The translations under genes were made by a program, and so were the position numbers. The notes below the pieces were generated by a model. It ran no database searches and had not been told where the DNA came from. It saw only the letters and a program-made list of their open reading frames with translations. A DNA stretch of 64,000 nucleotides from Hydractinia symbiolongicarpus (taxonomy: Eukaryota; Cnidaria; Hydrozoa; Anthoathecata; Hydractiniidae): assembly GCF_029227915.1 (NCBI RefSeq), contig NC_079875.1:25738001-25802000 (forward strand), given 5' to 3'. Shown piece by piece: positions 19,488-30,424 of this stretch. Numbering within the stretch: position 1 is the first letter of the stretch; every line of letters starts with the position of its first letter.

Positions 19488-20699
19488 GTGGGTGCAAGGG
19501 GTTTCTGTTCAGAATCAGTAAGGACCTGTTTTCGTCGCCTTGGCTTCCCTAACAAGCCTTTACGTTCCCTATTAAAATCCCTAACTTTAACATCCATGAG
19601 TGCTTCTTTTTACATCTGGATGTCTCGAAATTCTACCACTTGGGTTGAGCCTGAAAAGGCCCCAATCATGCCTGAAGTTTCTTCTGTTACAAATATGGAA
19701 TGTAAGAATTCAAAAACCCCTGAGAAATCTTCCACAAGTCACACAAAATCTTGTAAAATCAAAAAACCCGAAAAACTTGCTACAAGGTCTTCCAAAACAA
19801 CAGTCGCGTTGCCATCTTACCCTGATTTTAGGAATAGCGGTCTAAAAAACTTGGGAAACACATGTTATGCAAACTCAATCTTACAATGTTTTTATAACCT
19901 TCCAAAAGTTAAAGAAGCCATTTCTGTCAGCAAAACAACATCAAAGTTAGGCGAAGCATTTGTAGGTGTTCTTCAACGTTTGGCTGTTTCTAGAAGTCCA
20001 GTTGATCCCTCCCATTTTTTGCGTGCTATGAAACATCATATCTCAGCTGCAAAGGGAAGTGCATTTAAAGTCTTTGCTCAGCACGACGTCCCCGAGGTTC
20101 TTGAATATCTCCTACCTGGTCTGTCATTAGACTTTCCATTTCTTGGAAGTCTTTTTAGTATTGGCATCAAGACATCAACCACTTGCAATTCATGTCATAT
20201 TACCAGCTCCTCAGAAGTTATAGCACCATGCATCCAACTTTCTCTGCACCCTACGTTACAATCTTCCTTACATAATTTCTTTGAAAGGGAGGAGTTGTCA
20301 GACACCAATGCCTACTTCTGCCATGTTTGCAACGCTCATCAAACTGCTCCAGTTGAAAAAGAGGTAGTGCCGTGCGGTTCCCATCTCATTTTACAGCTAA
20401 AACGTTTAGCCAGTGCCAACGGCCTTGTGTCAAAAATTGCCTCTCGTATTACTGCTTACCCTGGTAACCTTTCCATACCTTTTACCGTAGATGGAGAAGT
20501 GAAATTTCGTAAAAATTTTCAATTAAGGGCTATTCTCAACCATTGCGGAAACTTAAATAATGGTCACTCCACAACCATAGCCTTCGACCAAATGGTACAC
20601 AGGTGGATACATTGCAACGATAGAGCAGTAATTTTCTGTGATGACCGCCTTATTAACAGTCACGAGTCATATGTTTTCTTTTTAGAAGAGCTGAGATAA
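19488..20699 (+). CDS. LINE protein end: endonuclease tail fused to ubiquitin-specific protease
   Basis: One open frame of 403 codons, without its own start because the element is truncated. Residues 1-53 end the restriction-like endonuclease (GARGFCSESVRTCF). Residues 54-116 form a Lys/Ser/Pro-rich linker. Residues 117-403 form a peptidase C19 (USP) domain: Cys box GLKNLGNTCYANSILQCF with catalytic Cys126, a finger-like pair CNSC...CHVC, QLKRLAS, His box GNLNNGHSTTIAF with His360 (Ser replaces the usual Tyr), Asn377/Asp378, and YVFFLEELR. USPs remove ubiquitin from proteins. The domain is shorter than many cellular USPs but holds all boxes. Copies at 47638 and 21345 show the same fusion. Confidence 0.85.
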   Translation: MGARGFCSESVRTCFRRLGFPNKPLRSLLKSLTLTSMSASFYIWMSRNSTTWVEPEKAPIMPEVSSVTNMECKNSKTPEKSSTSHTKSCKIKKPEKLATRSSKTTVALPSYPDFRNSGLKNLGNTCYANSILQCFYNLPKVKEAISVSKTTSKLGEAFVGVLQRLAVSRSPVDPSHFLRAMKHHISAAKGSAFKVFAQHDVPEVLEYLLPGLSLDFPFLGSLFSIGIKTSTTCNSCHITSSSEVIAPCIQLSLHPTLQSSLHNFFEREELSDTNAYFCHVCNAHQTAPVEKEVVPCGSHLILQLKRLASANGLVSKIASRITAYPGNLSIPFTVDGEVKFRKNFQLRAILNHCGNLNNGHSTTIAFDQMVHRWIHCNDRAVIFCDDRLINSHESYVFFLEELR

Positions 20700-20722
20700 G
20701 AATATTTTAACCGGAATGAGTC

Positions 20723-20980
20723 AGCAAGGGGGCTTGACTACACTCAGTCTTGTCTTTGGAGAGTGAATACTCCACTTATTACCCCAGTCAAAAATAAAAC
20801 AAAATCAAATAAAAATTAAGTTAGGAAGGGGGTTTGATCATACTAGGTCTTGTCTTTGGAGAGTGACGACTCCACTTATTACCCCAGCTAAAAAAAAAGC
20901 ATTAGCAGGAGGGTTTGATCACACATGATCTTGTCTTTGGAGAGTAACGACTCCACTCATTACCTGAGTTAAAAACAAAG
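20723..20980 (+). repeat. array of three 65-bp structured units, LINE copy A 3' UTR
   Basis: Units start at about 20723, 20825 and 20908, each from AGCA(A/G)G to TTATTACC, joined by A-rich linkers. Each can fold with GGGG...CCCC closing two hairpins: GACT...AGTC, or GATC...GGTC or GATC...GATC; and TTGGAG...CTCCAC. The first hairpin differs among units with its pairing kept. Confidence 0.7.
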
Positions 20981-20989
20981 AATAGCACA

Positions 20990-21340
20990 GTTGAACAGAA
21001 AATGGTCAAAGTTTACTTTAGGAAGATAACGATGTCTAGTTTCTGCTGATGACCGTCCGCGGACCTCTTCGAGGTGACCCGGCTAGACATCCAGGGTACT
21101 TAGGTTCAGAAATATGGGTCGAAACCTACCTGCCCTTTGTTAAAGTTCTGTTCATCTTTTCAAATGTGTTTTGTCCTTTTTATTTTTTTAGATTTTTTTT
21201 TAATTAATTCCTTGTAAAAAGGGAGAATTGTGCTTTTAGAGGCATTTTCTCTAGAGGAGTACAACCTCTAGCTTATTTCCAAAGACCTAACAGGTTCAGT
21301 TCATCATTGCGGTGGCTTGCCACCTCTTTGTAAATTATCT
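20990..21340 (+). ncRNA. conserved hairpin tail of the USP-encoding LINE
   Basis: Conserved between copies A, B and the tail at 1208-1607. GATGTCTAG pairs with CTAGACATC around GTCCGCGGAC and CCTCTTCGAGG hairpins. Then come TAGAGGAGTACAACCTCTA and GGTGGCTTGCCACC, and the element ends in TTTGTAAATTATCTTCTT. In the RNA this would be the 3' end recognised by the reverse transcriptase. The role is inferred from position. Confidence 0.5.
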
Positions 21341-21344
21341 TCTT

Positions 21345-22720
21345 GGTTCAGAGGTATCATCTTCTCCAACTTGATAAGGTATCCCCGATATTTTGACGTT
21401 TACACTACTTCTATGGTATTGAGCTGATTCATTTGATGTAGCTTTCACTTGCTCCAACTGGGCTTTTTTAGTTTACGAAGTTCCGATATCTCACGTTGTT
21501 TCACTAGAACAAAAGCTTTCTTTCTTCATAAGAAAGTGCCTGACACTCCATCACTCTATTTCTAACATAGTTTATATTCCGCTTCATCGCCATGCCCTCT
21601 ACCTTTAAAAAGCCTATCCTCTGTACTAAAGTCTGCTAAGATCAGTGGTCATCTTCTCCTGTGAGTCTCAGAGTCAACTCGAGTTCAAGAAAATGCATGG
21701 TTTCCACCAGCCATAAAAGTGTCCCACTAATTGGTACCCATTCTTACCGCAAACTTGTATCAGATGTTGTGAAGGACAATGAGGAAGACACCTATTATGC
21801 TCGAGCCGTTCAGCTTCATGTCCAAAGTAACAGGACTAAGTGGTGATCGTTTATTAAATACGATCTTTCTTCCTACTGTCTGCCGCAAAGTTTATTTTCG
21901 TTTTTCATCGGCGCAACCTATGACACGCTACCTTCTCCTACAAATCTTGTCAAGTGGGGAATTCAAAAGGACAAATGTTGCACTCCTTGTAAAAAAACCC
22001 TCTAGTAATGTTTCCCACATTTTAGGCGATTGTAAATTAGCCCTTTCACAATGTAGTTACTGTTCTACGTGTGTTAGTTACAGCCATCTAGATGTCATAA
22101 AATATCCTTTGTTCAAGCTGGTAAACGTCTTCCCACCTAAAAGCGTTAAAAGATTCAAGGAATCCTTCACCTGGCCTCTGGTTGGAGATTATTTTCAGAC
22201 TTAGACTTAACTTTATTAGTACCACCTAATCTTGCTGTAACTTAACTTCGTCCGGACGTACTTGTAACTTCTGCCATGACCAAAACTCTAATTATCCTTG
22301 AATTAACTTGCCCATGCGAAGAGAACATGGAGGCATGGAGTTAAAGTTGATAAATACTCATCAATATGTTCCGTCTTGAGATTAAACAATTGGTCTGTGC
22401 ATTTCATTGCTGTTGAAGTAGGAACTAGGGTTTTTTGTTCCGAAACAGTTAGAATCTGCCTCCATCGCCTCGGCTTCGTACCACTCTGAATTCTCTTGCT
22501 ATCTCGAGATTCTATGTCTTGGATTCATCCTGGTAGGCATCCACAGCATACCGCTCAATTGATAGCAACTCTTTCAAAGAAATCATCCAAGTCACAAGCA
22601 ACTTCAACCACGAGCTTTAAGGACAAGAAGCACCAGGGCGTAACAAAGAGCTCCACAACCTTGCCTGCACAAGAATCACTAGTCAGCAACAGCAGCTTGC
22701 TAAATTTGGGCATCACATGT
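21345..22720 (+). pseudogene. USP-LINE copy 2, RT end, zinc knuckle, endonuclease, start of USP
   Basis: In several frames: LVYEVP (21478 on, matching LIYEVS of copy B), THSYRKLVSDVVKDNEEDT, then HILGDCK of the zinc knuckle, then the endonuclease LRPDVLVTSAMTKT (22246 on) and ILELTCPCEENME, giving the RPD...E order of restriction-like endonucleases; copy B has RLD at the first position. A Ser/Lys-rich linker (22550-22680) leads to SLLNLGITC, the start of the USP Cys box, cut at 22720 by the BEL/Pao LTR. Confidence 0.75.
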
Positions 22721-23204
22721 TGTACAGTTAACACTGGAGTTGTGTTGATTTCGTGTTAAATGATACTATACGTTCGTTTCGTGTCCAATATGTTTGTTAT
22801 GTGCATGTTTTATTGTTCTTTTATAATGTATTGCGTAATTAACTTGTGTTTTATTTTCGTCTCTCAAGTATGCTATTTTCGCTCAAAAAGACAAAGTAAC
22901 AAGTTAAAATCAAGTTTCAAATACAAAAGTTACAAAGTTTTGTTTTATCAAATTTCAAATAAATTTCGTCAGTTAAAGAAGTTCAAGAAAGTTATACACC
23001 CACAATGTTCATCCTGTCAAGCCCTGTAAAGAATAGTTGGTATATGTTTGTTATTTATTTAGTTATTATTCATTTCAAATTTAGGCGTTGTGTTTTTCTT
23101 TGTATTTCATATTTTCTGTGTATTTGTTTTAGTTTGAACCTTGTTTAACAAAAAGTTTCAAACAATTCTATCAGGGTTTTTTGTGATCCCGCGAAAACTT
23201 AACA
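22721..23204 (+). repeat. 5' LTR of the BEL/Pao element
   Basis: 484 bp from TGTACAGTTAACACTGG to GCGAAAACTTAACA. It matches 30425-30957 apart from small changes and one 50-bp indel. Confidence 0.9.
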
Positions 23205-23235
23205 TTCAAACAACTATAACCCAAACCTACAAAAC

Positions 23236-26200
23236 TTGGAACCTTACTTCAAAAAATTCATGAGTAAAAGAGTCCAATCCAGAATTGATTATAAACTTTT
23301 GCACAATACGGGCAAAAAAACCCAAAAGGAAATCGCATCAGTGTGTGACGAATCAATAAACGAACTTTCAAATTTACTTCAAAACATCAGTGTTGATGAT
23401 TTAGATATGGCAAACGATAAAATTGTCAAAATTAATGCTTTACTTGCCGCCATAAACGATTTTGTTGAGGAGAATGAAATCGACTCATTTGCCGCTGTTA
23501 TTTCAGATATTGATGTTTGTGTTAAAAAAATCGAGATTAAAAGGTCAAATTTGCGTTCGCTTTCTAATCAAATCAAATTAAATATTGGTAAAACTAAATT
23601 CAAAGCAGAATTTGCCAAAAACGTCGAAATGTCTTTTGCTAACATCAAAACTTATATAAAGTTTGCCAAAGATGTGAGAAAATCAATTAGAGCAAAAGAG
23701 AAAGCGGATTTTACCAATAAAGAAATTTCAAACGAAAAACATCATTTTGAAATTACGAAACAAAAAATTGAAACTACTGGTTTTGTCATCAATGAAATTT
23801 TTCGCATGATAAATGAACTTTCAAAAGATTTTCAAGTCAACAAAGACACAAACGATGAAATAGTTAAATAGGAATCAAATTTACAACTTAAACTTTGTCA
23901 ATGTGAAAAATTAGCAAAGAAAATCCAGTATTTGTTGGACACTCTCCCGTCTAAATATCCAGATAAGGAAAGTGTTTTGCAAACGATAATGGAAGCTTAT
24001 GAAAAATTAAATTTTCAAAAGAAGGAATATGTCGAAAATCTTAAAACTGAAATTCAAACCAGGAAGTTATCCAAAGAGAAATTTTTTATTTCGTCAAATC
24101 TTATTATAAAATTGGAGAAATTCAGAGGTTATGAATCGAAGCTTGATATTTATTCATTTCAATCCATGTTTGAGGAGCTTTATTAAAAAACAACACCTTC
24201 AAAATTGTTACCAGACTTACTTAAAAATAATCATCTTGACGAACCTGCGCTGTCTTTAGTGAAAGGTCTTGAAAATATTGAGGACATTTGGATTGGATTA
24301 AAAGGAGCATATGGTGATTCCAAAACAATTCTTCAAAAGAAACTCGAAGATGTTAAGAAATTTGGTCCGCTATGGAAATTAAAAAGTCACAATACGTTGC
24401 AATACTGTTTATCAAAACTTATTACATTACTCCAGGATATTCTTTCTCTGTCCAAAGTTCATAATATTCAAAATAGGCTTTATTTTGGTGATGGTTTGAA
24501 TATGATTTACCATATTATGGGAGATGCGAGAGTTACTAGGTGGTTTTCTTCTATCTATGAGGAAAGTTTACAAGAACCTGAAAAGTGGGAGAGATTGATT
24601 TTATTTCTTGAGAAGGAATTAAGGATACAACAAGAGAAGGCTTTGGTTACTAGGCATCAGGCTCCTGAGTACAAAAAAGATAAAAAAAAATTATCGCAAT
24701 GATTCGAGAGATAAGTACAAAAGTTACCATATAAATGATAGGCAAAGCGATAAAGCCCCCATATGTCACATCTGTAATGAATCTTCTAGTACTCATATTG
24801 CAACCAATGGTCCAAATGGTACTAAAATTATTCAGTACTTTTCATGTCAAAGGTTTGCTGAAATGACTCCCTCAGAGATATTCCACACTATTAAGGCTAA
24901 AGGTTTATGTATTCAATGTCTTTTTCCAGAAGCATTACAGTCAACAGGTAAACATTCACAAGGAAAGTGTCAACGCAATTTCGTATGTCCTCATTCTCAC
25001 CACGACAAACACACGGTAAAGAAACACGTTTTGGTATGTCAAGACCACTGTGAAACGAATCAAGATGCTCTTCAGAAGTACAAAGACAGATGCATCCTTA
25101 AACAAAAAGTACCTTTGCCTGAATTCGCAAAGAACATCAAGCTGTCATTTCATACCCAATCAGCTTACGTATCACTGAAAGGTAATGCGAAATCCAACTC
25201 TGTAGATATCACTGAACATGCGTCTACATACTCCAAACAATCAAGATACAAAATGAGACGTACACCATATTCTTTGATAATGGATGTGGAGATTTCGTAT
25301 GCAGACATGAAGCAACTAAAAGAATAAATGACACTCAAGAAAGAGCTGGTCCAGTTACACTTGGAGGAGTTGGCAATTTAAAAACTGAATCACCACATGC
25401 CATCTACAGCGTAACGTTACCACTACATGATGGAAGACAAGCAGTCATGACAGGAGTTTGCATAGACCGTATCACAAGTGACTTTCCCTTGTATCCTCTG
25501 AGAGTGAAAGTGTCAGACGGCATTCAAAACCATTATCGCAATCATGGAGGCAGATAGAAAATCTACCACAGTTACCAGAGTCCGTAGGAGGTCAAACCGA
25601 CTTTATGATTGGAATCAAATACCTGCGATATTATCCCGAAATAGTATTTCAGATGCCTTCAGGTTTGACAGTTTATCGATCTCCTTTTTGAATGCATTCG
25701 GTGGCAGAGGAGTAGTAGGAGGACCACATTCTGTGTTTACAGAAATAGACAAATTTCATCATCATAATCGATCCATTATCAGCCAACAATCGTACCCTAG
25801 CCAGCAGTATAGTCTATATAAAATGGGCTATCAAGTCAACCCAGATATAGGAATTCTAAAAGACAGTCATCAATTTGTACACCAGCTGTCAGTAGAAAAT
25901 CATGAAAGTCCCGAAACCTACATCGTCCGGAAAAATGAAAATATTCGATCAGGTAGAAGAAGTTGGTTCAGAAATCAAATATAGACGTGTTGATTGATTG
26001 TAGATCATGTCAGAAATGCAAAAATGGGGAGAAAATTGAAATTCTAAGCTTAAAGGAAGAAGTGGAACAGGAATTAATAGATCGGTCGGTTTCAGGAGAT
26101 GAGTCAAGTAACCTCACAATAGCCAGACTACCATTCATTCATAATCCTGCAGTGAAACTTGCTCCAAACAAGAAAAAAGCATTGAAAGATTACTACACTC

Positions 26201-27086
26201 AACTCAGAAAGCTTAACAAATCTGTTAAAGATAAGGAAGATGTTATCAATTCAGAAAAGAAAATGCAATCACTTGGATTTGTGGAGTTTGTGCACAACCT
26301 TACACCGACACAACAACAGTCATTAAAACACCATCAACTCTATAACTTCATTCCCTGGCGTGCGGTATGGGGAAAATTGTTTACAACACCATGTCGACTT
26401 GTGTTTGACGCGTCACAACCCACTGACAGTGGAACAAGTTTAAATGACATACTTGCTATAGGTACTAATAACATGAATAAATTGCTGGAAATCTTAGATG
26501 TCAGTCCAGGATCTACATGGATAGAAGGATTCGAGTGGATGAAGTCAGACGTATCAAAATTTCCTGCATACAAATTTATCCGAAACAATAAAAGAAATTG
26601 CACACCATGAAGAATCACCAGATATACTTGTTTTCACAGGTTAAGAAAAATATCTGACGAGGTAATATCCAGGTACGAATTGTCAAATTACGTTATCGAT
26701 CCATTGAAACATAGATTCAGTCAAGTTATCCGATTACTTGGACTTATTTACAGATTTATCAGTAACTGTAAAAATAAATGTTTTATTACAAAATCAAATA
26801 AGTCCATCTCTGAAGTGGAAGCAATTATCTTGCCTAGTGATGACTTGAAGACTGCCAGAGAGTACTTTTGGAAAAAAGCAACTGCTGAAGTTAAGAAATT
26901 CACAAAAAAAGATGCTTATGCTAAAATATCAAAAGAAAACAACAATATACTGTATTATATAAAACGTATTCTACCAGATCAGAAGTCCACTATGACAGAT
27001 GTTATGTTACATTTGACAAGTTCCACATTTTTTGCACCAATTGTTGATAAGTATTCACCTATTGCTTATAGTATACCGTATTTCCT
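23236..27086 (+). pseudogene. BEL/Pao gag-protease-RT-integrase N-terminal part, decayed
   Basis: Gag-like helical frames at 23236-24702. Cysteine/histidine clusters CIQC...CQRNFVCPHSHH (24863 on) precede a protease region with DNGCGDFVC, GPVTLGGVG and GVCIDRITSDFP (about 25280-25490). Then FMIGIKYLRYYP and GGPHSVFTEID, the RT start CRLVFDASQ...GTSLNDIL (about 26390-26460), a jump to TWIEGFEWMK, and YVIDPLKHRFSQVIRLLG, the linker before integrase (26690 on). The RT catalytic core between GTSLND and WIEG is deleted. Many stops and frameshifts; not functional. Confidence 0.8.
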
Positions 27087-27269
27087 CTAAAGAACGCCGC
27101 GGCGTTCTTTACAAAATGCAATTTTTAGGTGCGGCGTTCTTTAGAGGGTGGCGTTCTTTGCAGGGCGGCGTTTATTACAAAACCATGAGTGAGACAAAAA
27201 GCAGAAGTTGACGTTAAGTATTTTCTTTAAGATTAAATATAGATAACAAAAGAATTAAACTATGAAAAG

Positions 27270-28688
27270 TCTATTAAACAATGTCAATGTCGCTATCGCC
27301 GTCCGAGTCTTCGTCGATAACATGAAAGGACTCATAGCTTTCATTTACATCACAATCGTAAATTTCAAATGGGTTGTCAGAAGATTGGTCTTCTTCCAAT
27401 GCCTCAGTTGCTTTTTTCATCAAGGTAGCACCAGATGAACAGGACGATCCTTCTTTAAAACAATGGATTTGTCCATCCTCTGATCCATCAAGAGCTAAAT
27501 TTAAACCACTTGAAAGATTTGATAATCATTTCCGTGCTCAAGCCATTCCATGCGTCTAAAACCCATTGCACTAGCTTTCGTCGCGATGGAGGTTTCTGGT
27601 TTCCTCTTTTTGTGAACTGTTGAACACCTTCAACCATCCATTCGTTATAAAGATCGATCATCCGACTCTTAAATGGTTTATTCCATGGGACATCTGGTGC
27701 CTGTATATATTTAGTGCAGCCTTATGAGAATTATGACATTCTCAATTCTGCCTTTTGACAATTCTTGTTTCACGGAATCCATCATGTGGCATTCAAATGA
27801 ATCCCAAGCTAACAAGCGTCGATTAAAGGAAAACTTTCCTAAAACTGTTTGCACATAGTGTAAGGTGAGTTCCTCGTTCATCCATGCATTTTTTGAGGAC
27901 ACAACTACGCATTTATTTTTGAATTCAGTATTTAGTTCTTTGCATTCGCGTTTTGCACCACCAAAAACAATAAATGGTTTAAATTTACTTCCGTCTGCCT
28001 TTGCTGTCAAGCATACAGAAATTCTGACATTTTCATGACCAGTCGATTTAAGCATAATTTCTCGTTCGCCACGCTGTGACACCGTTGTAGGTGCTGTCAT
28101 ATCCGCCCAAACAGCAGTCTCGTCCATTGCAAGAATCGAACCGGCGTTGAATTGGTATTTCTTTGACATTCGGCGGACATGTACTACATACTGCACCAAC
28201 CTGTCCACAAGATACGCTGGATCCTTTTGAACTGTTGTCGTTCTACGACGTAATGAAAGACAATTTCGTTTCATGAACTTTTCCAACCAACCTCGACTAG
28301 CCTGGAAACTATTTTTTGCAACAGTGTCCTCTCCAGCTTTTTCATCGTGCATTGCTTTTGCTTTTCTCATTATCAGTTTTCTCGAAACACGCAAAGAATT
28401 AGCTCTCCTATCATGTATCCATTCGAGCAGATCTTCTTCTAAATCAAGATTCTTGATTTTGCAACCTCCTCCTTCTAGTTTGAATCTTTTCGCTGCTCCT
28501 TGTTTCAACTTCTCCACATTAGCTCTCCATTCTCTTACTCTTTTTTCATCGACACCGTACTTTCTTCCTGCTTCGCGATTTGATGTACTAATTGCATGAT
28601 CAACAACTGTTGTCTTAAATTCAAAGGTAAAGCTTCTTCTTTTTTCCCCTTTATGGGATATTAACTGCTTCTCCTCGTTGTGCGACAT
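27270..28688 (-). pseudogene. pogo-like (DDE_1) transposase, frameshifted
   Basis: From ATG 28688: helix-turn-helix part FKTTVVDHAISTSNREAG and KRVREWRANVEK, then the CENP-B-like DNA-binding half (WIHDRRANSLRVSRKLI, GWLEKFMKRN), then the catalytic core with MDETAVWADM (first Asp) and LLAWDSFECHMMDSVK (second Asp). After NVIILI the frame is lost; GCTKYIQAPDVPWNKPFKS, holding the region of the third Asp, is found in another frame (about 27660-27705). An acidic end (DEDSDGDSDIDIV) stops near 27277. One or two indels inactivate it. Confidence 0.8.
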
Positions 28689-28932
28689 TTTTCTAATGAA
28701 CTTTCACTTACAAACATAAAAGTGTGTAAGGTTGATATATACAGATTGGGAGCAATTATCTTGTAGTATTGTTTACTGGTGTCAACTTTTTCTTTAAACA
28801 CTATTAACAATCCAAGGGAGTGTTATTTTCGACGAGATCAAAAGCGCGGAAAATGATTTTGAATAGAATTTTTTCTCTATAAGAAAAAGTTCTATTTTTA
28901 TCAATCGTTGATTGCACGCTCATACGAAATAT

Positions 28933-29439
28933 ATGATAGCTACACGTGGAAGTCAGAGATTTGAGAAGAACATGGCTCGAGTGATTCCTAAAACATTTGA
29001 AATGTATTTCATCATTAAATTCTCTACAAATATTCGCGGACATCATGTTTATAAAAATATATGGACACCCATTATAGGAGAATCTTTGGTTTGCAAAGAA
29101 GACAAGAGAGTAGAGGCTCAAGAACTGGACAAGAATGCAATTGGAACGTACAAACTCATGGACGGCAACGAAACCTTAGTGGGACATTTGCCAATAGAGT
29201 TGTCAAAGCTGATATCGTTTTTTATTGAAATTGGAGATAATCATGTAAATGCGACAGTTACTGGGAAACGAAAACGAGAGATTGGTTTGAGTGTACCTGC
29301 AAAGTTCATTTGTTTTACATCTAGCAAAAGTTATGCTAAAATTCTTCACGGTGAACTGTTAAAGCGTAAAACTAAATATTCGTGTTTGTCATTAGATGTA
29401 GAAGAATTTTGTGAAAGAAAACAGATCAAATTCATATAA
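28933..29439 (+). CDS. HIRAN-like domain protein carried by the pogo-like element
   Basis: 168 aa from ATG 28933. It contains RGHHVYKNIWTPIIGESLVC, then ELDKNAIGTYKL, then ETLVGHLPIELSKLISFFI, then NATVTGKRKREIGLSVPAKF. This order (entry strand with W, G-E-L-C, N-A-x-x-Y, VGHLP) resembles HIRAN domains, which bind DNA ends in chromatin remodellers, and small HIRAN-like proteins that are numerous in invertebrate genomes. The frame is open although the transposase is broken. It lies inside the transposon ends and diverges from the transposase across about 240 bp that could hold a shared promoter. Confidence 0.6.
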   Translation: MIATRGSQRFEKNMARVIPKTFEMYFIIKFSTNIRGHHVYKNIWTPIIGESLVCKEDKRVEAQELDKNAIGTYKLMDGNETLVGHLPIELSKLISFFIEIGDNHVNATVTGKRKREIGLSVPAKFICFTSSKSYAKILHGELLKRKTKYSCLSLDVEEFCERKQIKFI

Positions 29440-29536
29440 ATACCAACTTTTTTTACTTTCCCTATTAAAATGGTTTTTTTCTAATAAACGCCGCATCTAA
29501 GGTGCGGCGTTCTTTGGAGGGCGGCGTTCTTTGTAC

Positions 29537-30355
29537 CACAACATCAGCCATAAACATAAAAGTCATGGAAGCTTACAGCACCTCAGGTTCAATCCAAGCG
29601 TTTATTCGGTTTTCATGTAAGGTTGGATATCTAAAAATCCTTTTACCAGACGAAGGAAGCAAATTAGTGAGTGGATGGAAAAACATGAAAATCACGTTTA
29701 TGGATTTAAAGGGTGGAATTAAAAAAAAATGGGAATTAAATTCGAGACATGCCCTGTTGGGGGACACTATGCATGGTAAAGTAGAAAGAAAAATTAAACA
29801 AGTTAAAGAATCTATATTAAAATCAAATTCAAATGAGAGACTTTTTATACTACAGTGGGAGACTCTGGGTACAGAAATAGCCAATTGTATTAATGATCTC
29901 CCATTAGCTATTGTAGATGTCACAGCTGATTTTGAAAATGCTGATCTAATAACACCTAATCGTTTACACCTCGGCCGCAACAATGACAGGTCACCAGTTG
30001 GTCCTATTGCCTCAACTGTTAAGCCTTGGAAATTTATTGATCAAAACCGTAGGATATTCAATGCATGGTTCAAATATTGGTTAAAAACCTATGTACCTAA
30101 ACTAATGAAACAACCAAAATGGTTTCGAAATGATCTTAATATCAAAATTGGCGACATTGTCCTATTCCTAAAAGCAGAAAATTTGTCAGGACAATATATG
30201 TATGGTTTAGTAGTTGATGTTGAATTTGGGAACGATGGTCGTATAAAAACTGCTGTTGTTAGATATCGAAACTCAAGCGAATCGACTAATCAAGTGCAAA
30301 CTGAATTGCATGAAGCTGCGTTGAAAGCAAAAGCGATGTTAAATTATATTCATTA
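29537..30355 (+). pseudogene. BEL/Pao integrase end and DUF5641 tail
   Basis: Open frame after the pogo-like insertion: CTTTSAINIKVMEAYSTSG and LLPDEGSKLVSGW belong to the integrase core, and NRRIFNAWFKYWLK with FRNDLNIKIGDIVLF and YMYGLVVDVEFGNDG form the DUF5641 domain typical of BEL/Pao. It is separated from the rest by the 2.4-kb insertion. It stops 69 bp before the 3' LTR. Confidence 0.85.
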
Positions 30356-30424
30356 AGACAAATCTCAAAATATTGATTATCGATATCAATTATCAATCAA
30401 AAATTTTCATTTGTCTGGGGGCAA

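Larger units (their letters stand above)
19488..21340 (+). mobile_element. USP-encoding LINE, copy A (5'-truncated)
   Basis: It begins inside the endonuclease domain (GTGGGTGCAAGGGG; the same sequence is internal in copy B at 49733) and continues through the USP frame, three 65-bp units and the conserved hairpin tail to TTTGTAAATTATCTTCTT near 21340. The similarity to copy B is very high, so both are fairly young. It lies directly upstream of a second, older element of the same type in the same orientation. Confidence 0.85.
27089..29532. mobile_element. pogo-like DNA transposon nested in the BEL/Pao element
   Basis: The ends are built from repeated GCGGCGTTCTTT motifs: AAAGAACGCCGC at 27089, further motifs to about 27175, and the mirrored set at 29488-29532. 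Between them a pogo/DDE_1 transposase runs on minus and a HIRAN-like frame on plus, divergent. BEL/Pao integrase sequence flanks both sides. I could not establish a TA target duplication. Confidence 0.7.

Noticed and set aside
21040-21100. Hammerhead ribozyme in the LINE tail (CTGATGA within a long stem)
   Set aside because: After CTGATGA there is no stem followed by GAAA; two other hairpins follow instead.
22760-23029. 89-residue frame with membrane-like segments
   Set aside because: It lies wholly inside the 5' LTR and a broken equivalent occurs in the 3' LTR; no reason to think it is translated.
28273-28599. 108-residue plus frame opposite the pogo transposase
   Set aside because: Antisense shadow of the recognised transposase coding sequence.
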